Shown: positions 52,949-63,516 of the stretch, one piece after another
Position numbering within the stretch: position 1 is the first letter of the stretch
Layout of the letters: each line of letters opens with the position of its first letter
Origin: Thaumasiovibrio subtropicus
GTDB lineage: Bacteria > Pseudomonadota > Gammaproteobacteria > Enterobacterales > Vibrionaceae
Length of the DNA: 64,000 nucleotides
Assembly (NCBI RefSeq): GCF_019703835.1
Contig: NZ_AP023055.1
Coordinates: 186,001 to 250,000, forward strand
Direction: 5' to 3'
Program-made: the position numbers and the translations under genes
The notes under the pieces: model-generated
Told to the model about the DNA's origin: nothing
What the model saw: the letters and a program-made list of their open reading frames with translations, nothing else
Database searches by the model: none

Positions 52949-55030
52949 ATGACGCACAGCAGTAGTAATACCTTCCCTTTATCCACCTTAACCCTTTTAA
53001 TCTCTGCCGCGCTTGTTGCTCCGTCAGCCATGGCTGAAGCTGAGCAAGAAGACGGCGTTGTGGTGTGGGGGGCGAAAGTATCCAGTAGTTCTGAGTTTCT
53101 AAGCGATGAAGATATTTCGGTAAGACAAGCAGACCACATGTCGGATCTGCTTCGTGATATTCCCGGTGTCGATGTTGGCGGGACGCACTCTGTTAACCAG
53201 CGCATTGTTATTCGTGGTTTACATGAGAAGGACCTTGATATTCGCCTTGATGGTGCATCTCAGTACGCTTACATGTTCCACCATGTCGGGAACCTGACGC
53301 TTAACCCTGACATCATCAAAGCTGTCGATATTCAAGTGGGCGCTAACTCGGTCACTTATGGCGGTGTGGGTGGTGCGGTGCACTTTGAAACTAAAGATGC
53401 CCAAGACATGCTGTTTGGTGGCGAGCGCTGGGGATCGCGGGTTTTCCTTGGAGCAGGGAGCAACGACTTTAAGCAGGCTTCGCTAACCAGCTATGGCATG
53501 TTAACGGACAATATTGATGCGATGCTTTATCTGTATCAGATTGAACGTGAGAACTTTAAAGATGGTGCTGGCGTTGAGACCGCGGGTGCCGCGGGTGATC
53601 TGCAGAACATGCTGTTTAAACTGGGTTGGGAGCCGAATGATTACTCGCGCTTCCAAATCAGTTACGACACATACAGTGATGAAGGTGACTACAGCCCTCG
53701 TCCAGATATGAACGGTGAGATTAATGGTTGGATGACTCAGGGTATCTTGGTGCCGACAACCTATGACCGCGAAACCGTGACGTTAAGCTACAAGTTGGAT
53801 CTCGGTGACAAGATCTTACTAAATGCGTCGATTTATCGCAATGAGATGAAACTTGAACGCGATGAGTCTGTGTATACCAATGTGCAAGCGATTGGCCCTG
53901 ATGGAAAACCTGCGTTTCGTCCTATTGAAGACGATAAAGGCAATGTGATTGGTCAAAGACCAGTGTATGTTTGGCCAGGCAATCGTTGGTCGGTTAACTG
54001 GGCTGAAAACCGTAATCTGGGCGGTTCTGTGCGCGCGCAATCGGTGTTGGCGAGCGGCTCACTCGAACATACCTTCACTTACGGCTTGGATTACAACGAG
54101 CAGCGCAGTCGTAATAGTTTCGGCACACGTGGTGTGACAGAAGAAGCGATTAGCACGGCCCTTTATCTTGAAGACAAGATTCGCGTAGGTGATCGCGTGA
54201 CGGTTACCCCCGGTATTCGCTTTGAAAACTTCGATCGCAAAGCGAAAACAGGTACCACAGATTACAGTGGTTTCACTTATGGATTAGCGGCAGACGTGCA
54301 AGTGACCGATCATTGGTCTTCATTTATCTCTCACCGTACGTTGTTCAATGCGCCTAAGTTGATTGAATCTTTCATCGACTATCAAGAGACGAGCCGTATC
54401 GCAGAAGGCACTAAAGAAGAGGGTGGTTACAACAATCAGATTGGTGTGCGTTATAAGCGAACAATCGAAGATCAAAGCTTGTCATTCTCGTTCACAGCAT
54501 TTGAGACCAAGATTGAAGATCGCATTTCCGAGAGTTGGGATAATGGCGGCTACCTTTACAAGAATGGTAACGATGTAGAATACACCGGTTTTGAAGCGGC
54601 ATTCTTCTATGGTTATCAAGATCTCAATGCTCGTGTCTCTTACTCGCAGACAGACAACAAAGATGTTGTGTCAGGCCTGCCGGTGGTGAAGAATCGTCGC
54701 TCTTCTGATATCGGCGATACCATCAGCGTGAACCTTGATTACCACTGGTTTGACTATGGCGTGACCACCGGTTGGGGGGCGCAGTTTGTGCAGGAAGAAG
54801 ATAACGTATTGCCAGGTAATGCGCCTAAGCCGTCCTATGATGTGCATAATGTCTATGTGCAGTGGATGCCAACCAATGCAGATGGTTTACAGCTGACCTT
54901 TGGTATCGATAATGTCTTCGATGAATCGTATACCGCCCATGCATCCCGTGATGGTCTTGCTCGTGGTCGAACATCTGATGACTTTGAGCCGGGACGCAAT
55001 GTGAAGTTGTCAATGGCTTACCAGTTCTAA
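52949..55030 (+). CDS. TonB-dependent siderophore receptor
   Basis: A 693-residue outer-membrane receptor. ATG 52949 has AAGGAAAG upstream, so the frame's earlier start at 52913 is rejected. Signal peptide to about residue 30 (ending AMA). The plug domain includes MSDLLRDIPGVDVGGTHSVN, IRGLHEKDLDIRLDG and VGGAVHFETKDA. The barrel ends with MAYQF. The pairing with a divergent AraC gene and a Fur box suggests a ferrioxamine-like or other hydroxamate siderophore (DesA group), but the substrate is inference. Confidence 0.88.
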   Translation: MTHSSSNTFPLSTLTLLISAALVAPSAMAEAEQEDGVVVWGAKVSSSSEFLSDEDISVRQADHMSDLLRDIPGVDVGGTHSVNQRIVIRGLHEKDLDIRLDGASQYAYMFHHVGNLTLNPDIIKAVDIQVGANSVTYGGVGGAVHFETKDAQDMLFGGERWGSRVFLGAGSNDFKQASLTSYGMLTDNIDAMLYLYQIERENFKDGAGVETAGAAGDLQNMLFKLGWEPNDYSRFQISYDTYSDEGDYSPRPDMNGEINGWMTQGILVPTTYDRETVTLSYKLDLGDKILLNASIYRNEMKLERDESVYTNVQAIGPDGKPAFRPIEDDKGNVIGQRPVYVWPGNRWSVNWAENRNLGGSVRAQSVLASGSLEHTFTYGLDYNEQRSRNSFGTRGVTEEAISTALYLEDKIRVGDRVTVTPGIRFENFDRKAKTGTTDYSGFTYGLAADVQVTDHWSSFISHRTLFNAPKLIESFIDYQETSRIAEGTKEEGGYNNQIGVRYKRTIEDQSLSFSFTAFETKIEDRISESWDNGGYLYKNGNDVEYTGFEAAFFYGYQDLNARVSYSQTDNKDVVSGLPVVKNRRSSDIGDTISVNLDYHWFDYGVTTGWGAQFVQEEDNVLPGNAPKPSYDVHNVYVQWMPTNADGLQLTFGIDNVFDESYTAHASRDGLARGRTSDDFEPGRNVKLSMAYQF

Positions 55031-55052
55031 CAACCTCAGTAGCAGAGTCACA

Positions 55053-55080
55053 ACGCCCAGCGATCGCTGGGCGTTTCTTT
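55053..55080. terminator. Terminator between receptor and DUF1835 genes
   Basis: ACGCCCAGCG/CGCTGGGCGT palindromic stem followed by TTTCTTT, between convergent genes. Confidence 0.8.
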
Positions 55081-56344
55081 ATCTTCGTAGACTCGCAAGA
55101 TCTTGGTGATCCCAACGCCAAGGTGACTGTGGTGTGACGTCTATACCACCAACCCAGTAATGCTGCTCGGGCGCTATTTCGCCAGCGAGACAACGTTTCC
55201 CTTGCTCGGTAATCTGCAATGTTTGTGTTAACCAGTGATCGTTAGCTGTCTCTAGAGCCAGTAGTGGCGTCGTGCCTGAAGTCATGGGTTTGATCATCGA
55301 CCAAAACATGACATCACCAAGGAAAGGGAGAGGGTCAATGTGATGTTGAAAGTGACTAAACAAGGCTTTTACGGTCACCCCATCGGGGTGTGAGGCGATG
55401 TGGTTTAAACTTTGGTGCTGAGTAAACCCTAGCCCCGTGGTGTAGTGAGGAAGCTCTTGCAAATGGCGGTGGATCACCTTGTCGCTGTGTGAAAAACAGG
55501 GTGTTGATGCTGTGCCGTGTAAGTTGAGCAATGCGTGAGGTTGATCATCTTTGAATGCGCGCCACAACAGCGCGGCTTGGGTTAGATGGGCCGATGTAAC
55601 CGTTTGGCGGCTTTGCCAAAGTAATCGAATCGCTTCCGCAGGCAACTGTCCAAGACCAATAAATTTGCTTTTGCCCGGAAAGTGGTCAATTTCGATGAGC
55701 TCAACAGTCTGTTCAGGCAACAGGAGATGTTCTGCAAACAAAGAGATCAGCATGAGTTGATCATAATTATCGTGCTCTGCCCAGAAAACGATCCGTTTGT
55801 ACTTAGGGTCAGCAAGTTGAGCGCGTTTTCGCTGGTTATCTTGGATGATCGTATCCGGCGTCACTTCGCTTTGCCCCATGATACTGAGTAAATGTTCGCA
55901 GATATAGCGTGCGCGAGTTTGTGCCATCACTTGCTTATCATGATGGAGTGGCCCAAGACAAAAAGGTTCAATGAAAGGCAGGAAGTCCCCTTCAAATCCG
56001 GCCTTTACGAGGGTGGCTTGTATGTCATGACCACAGCGGACATGTAATGTAGTCATATCAGCATCTAACGCGGCGTGTCGAGTGAGCATCGCATGATGTT
56101 GCTGCATTAACGACTCGGCATGTCGCTTCAGTTCAGGCCACGTCTTTAGATGGTGTTCTCTGGCGATGACTAGCTGCACATCAGCAAGCTGGATACTGCT
56201 TAATGTGAGTTTTTCACCTTTGGGATGATGAAGTTGAAGAGCGCGAAGTGCCTTCTTATCTCCGTCTCGGATCGCCTTGAGACGTTTTTTTGCTTGGGAT
56301 TTGAGTAGCGGGAAGTTGAGCGAAAACGCGTTACTGTTGGACAT
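55079..56344 (-). CDS. DUF1835-domain protein
   Basis: A 421-residue cytoplasmic protein. The region from about residue 98 (LHVRCGHDI...GDFLPFIEPFCLGPL) is the DUF1835 signature. The N-terminal 90 residues (SQAKKRLKAIRDGD, EHHLKTWPELKRHAE) are a helical ankyrin-like extension common in this family. AGGTGA precedes the ATG. It is convergent with the receptor gene, sharing the terminator. Function unknown. Confidence 0.8.
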   Translation of the reverse strand: MSNSNAFSLNFPLLKSQAKKRLKAIRDGDKKALRALQLHHPKGEKLTLSSIQLADVQLVIAREHHLKTWPELKRHAESLMQQHHAMLTRHAALDADMTTLHVRCGHDIQATLVKAGFEGDFLPFIEPFCLGPLHHDKQVMAQTRARYICEHLLSIMGQSEVTPDTIIQDNQRKRAQLADPKYKRIVFWAEHDNYDQLMLISLFAEHLLLPEQTVELIEIDHFPGKSKFIGLGQLPAEAIRLLWQSRQTVTSAHLTQAALLWRAFKDDQPHALLNLHGTASTPCFSHSDKVIHRHLQELPHYTTGLGFTQHQSLNHIASHPDGVTVKALFSHFQHHIDPLPFLGDVMFWSMIKPMTSGTTPLLALETANDHWLTQTLQITEQGKRCLAGEIAPEQHYWVGGIDVTPQSPWRWDHQDLASLRR

Positions 56345-56580
56345 AAATTCACCTATCTCGTGACTTCTGTGCTCGCCTGATCAGAAGAGATGGTAAATGT
56401 ACCGAATTATGGGTCGTCATTTTGCAATACGATGCAAGATGACAACATTTACAACCATACCAACAGAGTGATATGGCTCATACCCTGACTTTTGTCTTTC
56501 CGCGAGCTGGCAGCGTAGGTCACGCTGTGGGCATCAGTCTAACGCGAATGATTATTGGCCTCAAGCTTTGTGGCGATGCG

Positions 56581-57516
56581 TTATGGCTGATTTAGAAAGC
56601 GACTAATGGTGCGATATACCTTATTGCACTGGTCGGGTACCAAAGATTGCAAGTTTAGAAAGCCATGGATGAGCTGGGCGCATTGCACTTTTTCTGTCGT
56701 GACACCGGTGAGCGTTAAGCGATCAGCATAGGCGATACCTTCATCGCGGAAAGGGCAATAACTTGCTGTGATGACTAATGAGTCGGGAACCTCGGGCGTA
56801 ATGACACCATAAAGCGGCGACGCATTGTAACGGTTATCCGCAGGATGGAAATAGTCATCATAGTGCTGTTTTATGGTTTCAGCACCCATCCAAAAATACC
56901 CACTGTTCTGACTGACAGAAGGCATTGCAAGGGTGTAATCCAAGGCTGGATAGATCAAAACTTGTCGATAGAGAGGGGTGTCTCGTTCATGTTGAAGCTG
57001 CTGAACAACGGTGGCGATTAACGCACCGCCAGCACCCTCACCGATCACGGAGAGTTGCGGCAGATAGCTGATCTCAAGTTGGTTGAGGATCTGCTCCGAT
57101 TGCTTGACCGCAGTATAGACGTCTTCGAGCGCTGCAGGGTAACGTGCTTCTGGCGCAAGGCGGAACTCTGGGGCAATAATGATGTGGTTAGTGTAATAGG
57201 CGAGCTGTCTGCAGATATTATCGTAAACGACAACGCTGCCCGTGACTGGCGAGCCACCATGCGCGTAGACAGCAACAGGTAACGCTTGTTCAGGATTGGG
57301 GTGATAGACCCGCACTGAGACATTAAAACAATATCCCGATGCGGTGCACTCCACTGCTTGCGGAAAGGGTGTAAAAGCAGGGACATATCGGTTGGTCACC
57401 GTGCTTAAGGTTTCTCTTGCGCTGATGGGTGTGGTGGGGAAACGCGTTTTTTGACGGTTTAGCGACTTGAGTTGAGCCTGATGCAAGAAATCTTCTATTG
57501 CTGGTAACGGGGACAT
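56581..57516 (-). CDS. HSL-family alpha/beta hydrolase lacking the nucleophile serine
   Basis: A 311-residue alpha/beta-hydrolase of the hormone-sensitive-lipase family. The oxyanion HGG motif is AHGGSP, and the acid (RDEG) and histidine (LIHGF) of the triad are in place. The nucleophile elbow reads GEGAGG where GDSAGG is usual: the serine position (Gly161, codon GGT) is glycine. It is unlikely to act as a normal serine esterase; a binding protein or a dead paralogue is possible. ATG 57516 has AGGAT upstream; a GTG at 57522 gives two more residues. Stands alone. Confidence 0.8.
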   Translation of the reverse strand: MSPLPAIEDFLHQAQLKSLNRQKTRFPTTPISARETLSTVTNRYVPAFTPFPQAVECTASGYCFNVSVRVYHPNPEQALPVAVYAHGGSPVTGSVVVYDNICRQLAYYTNHIIIAPEFRLAPEARYPAALEDVYTAVKQSEQILNQLEISYLPQLSVIGEGAGGALIATVVQQLQHERDTPLYRQVLIYPALDYTLAMPSVSQNSGYFWMGAETIKQHYDDYFHPADNRYNASPLYGVITPEVPDSLVITASYCPFRDEGIAYADRLTLTGVTTEKVQCAQLIHGFLNLQSLVPDQCNKVYRTISRFLNQP

Positions 57517-57522
57517 TATCAC

Positions 57523-57870
57523 GAATCCTTATGTGCATAACGTTTGATATATCTTATTCCTATTAGTTACTAAATACATCCAGAGTGATATACAGGTGTG
57601 CCTAATAGCGACCTACTGCACAAAAACCTCGAAACATTAGAGTTTGTTAATGTAAAAGGGTGGCAGTGCCACAATTTTGCCTATGGAGTTAGACAGTTAG
57701 TTAAGAGTGTCTCAAAGTTGGGATATGGGCAGTGACGGACTATTGACCCATTTAATAACAGGTTGTTAGGTTTAAAAACCGACATTGAGCTAGGCGAATA
57801 AAGTGAAACTCCGCTTGATATTGGCGTGAGTTTTTCAAGGCAAAAACATCTAGAGTAAGGAACAGAAGCA
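57523..57870. other. Intergenic region
   Basis: A 348-bp gap between divergent genes. I see no ORF, repeat or RNA gene. GTAAGGAAC before 57871 is the ribosome site of the next gene. Confidence 0.4.
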
Positions 57871-58488
57871 ATGCAGAAAAAACTGGAAGATTTTAGTGTC
57901 ACCTATTTACTTACTCGTGATTTTCTCGATGCGCAGTTGGAAATGAAAGAAAAACTGTATGACTTTAACCACTCTCGTCCGAAAGACCTCAAAACACGCC
58001 AAGACGTATTGCGCGACATTTTAGGCGGTTACAACGGTGTACATATCGAACCGCCGCTGCATTGTGATGTGGCGTCGAATCTCAGCTTCGCGCGAGGCGG
58101 CTTTGTAAACAGTGGGCTTGTGGCGCTTGATATGGCACCGATAACGATCGGCGAATGGGTGATGATTGGTCCGAACGTGCAGCTTATTGCGGCAACGCAC
58201 CCCGTGGCATTGGCTGAGCGAGTGAAACCTTATGGGTGCGGTGAACCGATTAATATTGGCGATAATGTATGGATTGGTGCGGGTGCTATCGTGATGCCGG
58301 GTGTCACAATCGGTAGTCGGTCGATAATTGGTGCAGGCAGTGTTGTTGTGAAGGATATTCCTGAGGGCGTTATCGCTGTCGGAAACCCATGTAAAGTGAT
58401 TAAAACGATTGATCATGGTGAAATGCCATCTGAGGAGGAGATCAATCAGATGTACCTCGATCTTGGCTTCGAACCGGTGGATTTTTAG
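57871..58488 (+). CDS. Hexapeptide-repeat acetyltransferase (Maa/LacA-like)
   Basis: A 205-residue acetyltransferase of the left-handed beta-helix type with [21 protein letters not shown] coils and catalytic histidine in AATHPVA. It resembles the product at 49425 in fold but has a C-terminal extension ([18 protein letters not shown]) and a different N-terminus. Probably acetylates a sugar or galactoside. Neighbours give no pathway. Confidence 0.85.
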   Translation: MQKKLEDFSVTYLLTRDFLDAQLEMKEKLYDFNHSRPKDLKTRQDVLRDILGGYNGVHIEPPLHCDVASNLSFARGGFVNSGLVALDMAPITIGEWVMIGPNVQLIAATHPVALAERVKPYGCGEPINIGDNVWIGAGAIVMPGVTIGSRSIIGAGSVVVKDIPEGVIAVGNPCKVIKTIDHGEMPSEEEINQMYLDLGFEPVDF

Positions 58489-58566
58489 CCGTAAGCTGCT
58501 CCGTTGGTGCTGATTTGAAGAAGTGTTGCCACGGTTTGCGTAAAAGCCGTGGCAAAGGAACGGTGT

Positions 58567-59031
58567 TTAGTCGACGCCTTCAATAAAGCTGCCTAGGTGC
58601 AGGCTGTAGCGGTTTTCTCTCAATATATCCCAGACTTGGTGTTTGAGCTCTTCGGGATAGACTTTGACTTTTTGAATGTCATCTCTGCTTAACCAATCCG
58701 CACCGAGGATAAATTCCTCATCGGTTAGCCCTGTCAGGTTGTCATGGCTCACTTCGCCTTGCCAGTCCGTGATGCGGTAAAAGAACTCCGCGTGATAGCG
58801 TTCTTTGTGAGTTTCGAGGAACTCTCGTGCAAATAGGAAAGCGCCCACAGTGACAGAAAGTCCCGTCTCTTCTAGAAACTCGCGTTTCAGCGCATCCCGA
58901 GTACATTTATCTTCATCTTCTAATCCACCGCCTGGTGGAATCCAGTACTCGCCAGAGTGATCCTTCACTTTGAGTAATAAAATCTTACCGTCGTTTTCTA
59001 AAATGCCTGCCGCGCGAATTCGATGTTTCAC
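58567..59031 (-). CDS. NUDIX hydrolase
   Basis: A 154-residue NUDIX enzyme. The Nudix box is intact: GGGLEDEDKCTRDALKREFLEETGL, with REFLEETG metal ligands, in a MutT-like fold. It hydrolyses a nucleoside diphosphate linked to another moiety; the substrate is not evident. Cytoplasmic. It is divergent from the dCMP-deaminase-like gene. Confidence 0.9.
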   Translation of the reverse strand: MKHRIRAAGILENDGKILLLKVKDHSGEYWIPPGGGLEDEDKCTRDALKREFLEETGLSVTVGAFLFAREFLETHKERYHAEFFYRITDWQGEVSHDNLTGLTDEEFILGADWLSRDDIQKVKVYPEELKHQVWDILRENRYSLHLGSFIEGVD

Positions 59032-59239
59032 AGTGCTACCCTTTTATTGTTCGCATTAGATGTTAGCAGTTTTTTAACACAAGGATAAAATCTATTCTCA
59101 TTCAGTCGCTTGGCGTTTGTCTTGCCTATGTTGTTGTTTAAATACAACTGGTCTCGGCTAATTTCTTGAAGTCAAGCAGATTTACGTTATTATGTTGGAA
59201 AATTACAACGTGATAGTTATCAGAATTTCAGGAGAAGGT

Positions 59240-59695
59240 ATGGTCTCGAAATGGGCACGTCGATTCTACCAAATGGCGGAATTGGTCGGTTCTTGGAGCA
59301 AGGATCCCTCTACGCAAGTCGGGGCAGTGATCACAAAGCATAACCGTATTGTGTCTGTTGGTTTTAACGGTTATCCCCATGGTATTTCAGATAGCGCTGA
59401 TAAAGACGAGCGCGAGATGAAGTACCTAAAAACGCTGCATGCAGAGGAAAACGCGATTCTGTTTGCAAAGCGTGATTTGGATGGCTGCGAGATCTGGGTA
59501 ACACATTTTCCTTGTCCGAACTGTGCCGCAAAAATCATCCAAACGGGCATCTCTCATGTGCATTGTCCTGAGCAAAGTGCTGATTTCTTAGCGCGTTGGG
59601 GGGATAAGATCAAAGTTAGCCAAGATATGTTCTTGCAAGCAGGGGTAAAAGTGGATTGGTTGCCGTTAGCTGAGTTAGAGAATGACAACAATTAG
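59240..59695 (+). CDS. dCMP deaminase-like (ComEB) zinc deaminase
   Basis: A 151-residue cytidine/deoxycytidylate deaminase-family enzyme. Zinc ligands are in LHAEENAI (His, catalytic Glu) and PCPNCAAKI (two Cys). The early motif SKDPSTQVGAVI is typical of dCMP deaminases. ATG 59240 follows AGGAGAAGGT; the frame's earlier start at 59192 is less likely. It would convert dCMP to dUMP. It ends near a strong terminator (59736). Confidence 0.88.
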   Translation: MVSKWARRFYQMAELVGSWSKDPSTQVGAVITKHNRIVSVGFNGYPHGISDSADKDEREMKYLKTLHAEENAILFAKRDLDGCEIWVTHFPCPNCAAKIIQTGISHVHCPEQSADFLARWGDKIKVSQDMFLQAGVKVDWLPLAELENDNN

Positions 59696-59735
59696 CCTTA
59701 TCCATATGGTGGCTTGAGTATAATATCTATAGTGG

Positions 59736-59767
59736 AAAGCGTGCCTTCAATATAGGCACGCTTTTTT
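59736..59767 (+). terminator. Rho-independent terminator after the deaminase gene
   Basis: AAAGCGTGCCT/AGGCACGCTTT stem with a loop of seven bases and a T tract. Confidence 0.92.
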
Positions 59768-59816
59768 GTTGTGCAGATGACTTTCCATTAACCCAGTAAA
59801 CCAAAGCGGTGAAAAC

Positions 59817-60749
59817 ATGCCTAAAAGTGACGATCTGATCCTATTTTCCCGCGTTGTCGAGCTGGGGGCATTTAGCAAAGCTGCCGACGAAGCGAATGTC
59901 ACCCATTCGGTGGTCAGTAAGCGGATTGGTCGATTGGAAGATGAGCTGGGTGTGCAGCTTCTGTATCGCACCACACGCCGTTTAACCTTAACAGAGGCAG
60001 GTCAAGCGCTCTACGAGAAAGCAAAACTGGTTCGCCAGATGACAAGTGAAGCGTTCGATCTTGTCTCGGGTTATGGGGAGCGACTGAGTGGGCGTATTCG
60101 TCTGTCAGTCCCTACCATCTCCGGTGAGCTGTTATTGGCCGAAGCGGTGGCGGAGTTTTGTGCCGAACATCCTGGGTTAAGCGTTGAAATGTCGATGGAT
60201 AATCGATTTGTTGATGTGATTGAAGAGGGATTTGACCTCGTTATCCGCACAGGTTATCTCGAAGATTCCAGCCTGATTGCTCGGCATATATTGGACTCTT
60301 ACTGGGTGGTATGCGCAGCGCCACACTATATTCGCACCCATGGCGCACCCACTGAACCTGAGCAGTTAAAAGATCACAACTGTCTGCTCTATGACTATCA
60401 CACTTCTGGCGCGACAGAGTGGGCCTTTAATGACGAAGAGGGTGAGCGTGTCGTTCGCGTTTCTGGCTCCTTGTCGACCGACAATACAGCCGCACTTCGT
60501 CAGTCTGCCCTTGCGGGGTTTGGAATCATCTACGTACCAAGGTGTCTGGTTTATCCCGACATTGAATCTGGTGCGCTGGTCGAGCTATTTGAAGGCAAAG
60601 TCGCGAAGTGTCTTGGCGTGTATGCGCTCTATCCCTATACCCGACAACCGCCCTTAAAAATCCGTCTACTCATTGAGCATATCCGCAAACGGTATCTTGA
60701 TTTAGCGCCCTACTTTGCCGAGAGGCAGGGTATATACTCAAGCCACTAG
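59817..60749 (+). CDS. LysR-family transcriptional regulator
   Basis: A 310-residue LysR regulator. N-terminal HTH (about 1-60; FSKAADEANVTHSVVSKRIGRLEDELG), then a substrate-binding domain with LSVPTISGELLL and SGFG-like LAGFGIIYVPRCLV. It belongs to the CrgA/AaeR-like subgroup by pattern. No divergent target is adjacent; the upstream terminator isolates it. Target unknown. Confidence 0.9.
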   Translation: MPKSDDLILFSRVVELGAFSKAADEANVTHSVVSKRIGRLEDELGVQLLYRTTRRLTLTEAGQALYEKAKLVRQMTSEAFDLVSGYGERLSGRIRLSVPTISGELLLAEAVAEFCAEHPGLSVEMSMDNRFVDVIEEGFDLVIRTGYLEDSSLIARHILDSYWVVCAAPHYIRTHGAPTEPEQLKDHNCLLYDYHTSGATEWAFNDEEGERVVRVSGSLSTDNTAALRQSALAGFGIIYVPRCLVYPDIESGALVELFEGKVAKCLGVYALYPYTRQPPLKIRLLIEHIRKRYLDLAPYFAERQGIYSSH

Positions 60750-60810
60750 TCGCTTCCCTCTAGCGAGCTTTCTAGGCTCGCTACCTTTGATACTGCTTTT
60801 TGATTTAGTC

Positions 60811-60902
60811 CACTAGATCTTCAAAGCCGTGCTTCGATGGCAAACCTAGAAACTCTCGCTGAACAAGTACCTTGAAGTGGCTTGAATATATAGGTGTTTT
60901 GA
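60811..60902. repeat. Dispersed ~90-bp intergenic repeat, copy C
   Basis: CACTAGATCTTCAAAG through CTTGAAGTGGCTTGAAT to GGTGTTTTGA aligns with 15783-15873; the middle aligns with 24861-24912. Confidence 0.65.
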
Positions 60903-61391
60903 CGAAATGCACATTTTCATTCAATAAAATGACTCCGACAAATGTGATTTATTATTCTTTATTTGTGAATTTATTTTCAGGGTGTGTGTCTGACATTTTT
61001 TCATTGGTATAAATAGAATGAATTTAACCCCCATGTGGTTCACACTATTTGAATGTGGACAAAAAATATTAGGAATGAGTAACCGCCACATTTTTTATTT
61101 TATTTGTATTATCAATGTATCTATCCCTGTCTTAGTTTGAATCTTCATTCCTTTAAGGGATGATAAATTGATCGAATAAAGATCATATCTAATGAATTTT
61201 AATCAGCATGCTAACTCTATGTTAATAGTCAACCGTGTCGCGTGATGGTTTTGTAGCCAGAAGACGCTGTATTGTCGTGTAATCAATACGTTACATTGAT
61301 GCTTTGTATGCTTCACTTAGTAAGGTAAAGCTGTTTATAATCGCCCGCCATTTCTATTAATAAAAATTTATGGCAAGTCATTTTTATTTAT

Positions 61392-61403
61392 TCACACGTG
61401 TGA
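61392..61403. promoter_or_regulatory. 12-bp palindrome upstream of chemoreceptor
   Basis: TCACACGTGTGA is perfectly palindromic and lies 90 bp upstream of the start codon. It may be an operator; the regulator is unknown. Confidence 0.35.
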
Positions 61404-61492
61404 GCAAATTATAAGTTACCTGTTTTATTAACTGTACTTTTGGTCGTTTTACCACTGCGTTTATATTAATTGACATTGCATAAAGGAAGCAC

Positions 61493-63403
61493 ATGAAACT
61501 CGGGTTTAAAGCAAGAATCAATGTCGCGGTGACTTTATTGGTCGCGGCGTCATTAAGTATCCTTGGTCTTGTAAATATTTCTACTTTGAAAGAACAGATG
61601 GTGACTGGGCTGACGCAAGCTACAGTAGACCGTTTGAGTTTTTATGCGGATGAAGCAGAAGTATGGATGCAAGAGAGGTATGAGCATATCGATCGTAGCG
61701 CGTCACATTTTAGTTTGAGTTTGACCGAAACGGACAACTTACGCTACGTACGATTGCTCGTAGATTCAGGTCAGTTGTCGAATGTGGCGGTTGCGTATGA
61801 AGATGGCCGAACTTATGCCGCGCATGGTGGAACGAACGGTGTGTTTGATGTCTCCGATTTCTTTATTAATCGCGAGTGGTATCAAAATGCCAAGCGTCGC
61901 CAATCTACGGTCATCAGCGCGCCTTATGTGGATGTGGTCAGCAATGAAACAGTGGTGAGCATCAGCTCGCCAGTGATGTCGATGGGGCGCTTTATCGGCG
62001 TGTTAACGGCCGATATCTCTATCACTGAGGTGACTGAGGGGATCAGTAATTTTCGCTTTGCTGGCGGTGCGGCGACGTTGACTGATCACAATCATGTTTT
62101 TATCGCCAGTGACGATCCGACCGATATCGGTAAAACCCCGTCACAAGTCTTACCCGCTTGGCGATTTATCGAAGACGCGTTCGCGAGCCAAACGGAAGGT
62201 CTGCTCGCCATTGATTATCTTGGCACCATGATGTCGGGGTACTTCCAACGTATTGATCTCAATGATGGTAGTTATTGGACACTGATGGTGTTCATTGATG
62301 ATGAGACGGCAATGGCTGGGGTCAAGCAAGCAACGTGGCGCGCAGTGTTAACCATCTTGATTCTCATGTGCTTGGTGTCTGCCGCCATCATTGCCATCTT
62401 GAATAAGATTTATCGTCCTTTGTTAAACCTCAAGGGCGCAGTACAAGATTTGGCTTCTGGCAGTGGTGATTTAACCCAGCGCCTTGAGGTGAAAGGAGAT
62501 GATGACCTTGGGCAAATCAGTGAAGCCTTTAATCAGTTCGTCTCGAATGTGCAGTACATGATCCAACAGATCTCTCAATCTACTCAAGAGATTTCCACCA
62601 GTATTGAGCAACTCAGTCAATCTGCAAAACAGAGTGAGCAAAAGTTAACGCATCACTCGGTCGAAACTGAGCAAATAGTCTCTGCGATGCTGCAAATGAG
62701 CGAAGCGTCAGGCTCTGTTGCGCTGAATGTCAGTGAAGCAAATCAAATCACTCAATGTGCGGGTGAAGAAGCGACAAAATCTCAGCAGGTGGTTGATAGC
62801 GCGGTGAGCAGTGTGACCTCATTACTGGCTGAGTTTGATGTGATGGCTGCCAACATCGACACCATGAACAAGGACGCGAGTGAGATTAGCGCGGTGTTAT
62901 CCGTTATTGGTGATATTGCAGACCAAACGAATTTGTTGGCCTTGAATGCGGCGATCGAAGCAGCGCGTGCAGGCGAGCAAGGTCGTGGATTTGCCGTTGT
63001 CGCCGATGAAGTGCGCGCGCTTGCGGGGCGTACACAACAGAGTACCTCGGAGATTGGTGACATTTTGAATCAGCTCATGTCTGGGAAGGATGCCGTAGTT
63101 GATGCCATGGAAACCACGCGTCAGCGTTGTCAAAGTGCGGCGACCAACACATCTGATGTGAATGTGAGTTTGAATAGAATGAGCCAAGCGGTGGTGGATA
63201 TTGAGCAGTTGAGCACGCAAATATCGACGGCGGCTGAAGAGCAAAATGCCGTGACACAGGAAGTGAATAAGAACATGCATGCGATTCGCGATATTGCTGA
63301 CAATTTGCTTACCGATGGTCAGCACATCGTTGCGGCCACGGATGATCTCGCGCGAGCAAATGAAGCGCTCAATGCGATGGTCTCAAAGTTCAAGACGCTT
63401 TAA
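61493..63403 (+). CDS. Methyl-accepting chemotaxis protein, double-Cache sensor
   Basis: A 636-residue chemoreceptor. TM1 about 9-30, periplasmic dCache domain about 35-275 ([42 protein letters not shown], a pattern of small-molecule amino-acid or organic-acid sensors), TM2 about 283-305, HAMP, and a signalling domain with [39 protein letters not shown] precedes the ATG. The ligand is not determined. Confidence 0.93.
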   Translation: MKLGFKARINVAVTLLVAASLSILGLVNISTLKEQMVTGLTQATVDRLSFYADEAEVWMQERYEHIDRSASHFSLSLTETDNLRYVRLLVDSGQLSNVAVAYEDGRTYAAHGGTNGVFDVSDFFINREWYQNAKRRQSTVISAPYVDVVSNETVVSISSPVMSMGRFIGVLTADISITEVTEGISNFRFAGGAATLTDHNHVFIASDDPTDIGKTPSQVLPAWRFIEDAFASQTEGLLAIDYLGTMMSGYFQRIDLNDGSYWTLMVFIDDETAMAGVKQATWRAVLTILILMCLVSAAIIAILNKIYRPLLNLKGAVQDLASGSGDLTQRLEVKGDDDLGQISEAFNQFVSNVQYMIQQISQSTQEISTSIEQLSQSAKQSEQKLTHHSVETEQIVSAMLQMSEASGSVALNVSEANQITQCAGEEATKSQQVVDSAVSSVTSLLAEFDVMAANIDTMNKDASEISAVLSVIGDIADQTNLLALNAAIEAARAGEQGRGFAVVADEVRALAGRTQQSTSEIGDILNQLMSGKDAVVDAMETTRQRCQSAATNTSDVNVSLNRMSQAVVDIEQLSTQISTAAEEQNAVTQEVNKNMHAIRDIADNLLTDGQHIVAATDDLARANEALNAMVSKFKTL

Positions 63404-63516
63404 CCAGCCTTATGACGGTGACACAGGTTGCCGTTTCTTTCTGAGGTGGTGACTTGCCTTCTTTCTCAACAGAGGTCGCCATCTCTTCGCTACATAAAAT
63501 ACATTTAGGTAGATAC

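Larger units (their letters stand above)
60750..61492. other. AT-rich intergenic region upstream of chemoreceptor
   Basis: A 743-bp gap with the dispersed repeat (60811-60902) and a perfect palindrome, TCACACGTGTGA (61392-61403), about 90 bp before the chemoreceptor start. No ORF or RNA gene is supported. Confidence 0.5.

Noticed and set aside
56473..56595. 40-codon frame MAHTLTFVFPRAG... with a weak AGAGTGAT site
   Set aside because: Overlaps the 3' end of the convergent hydrolase and has no recognisable similarity; too short to support without conservation or proteomic data.
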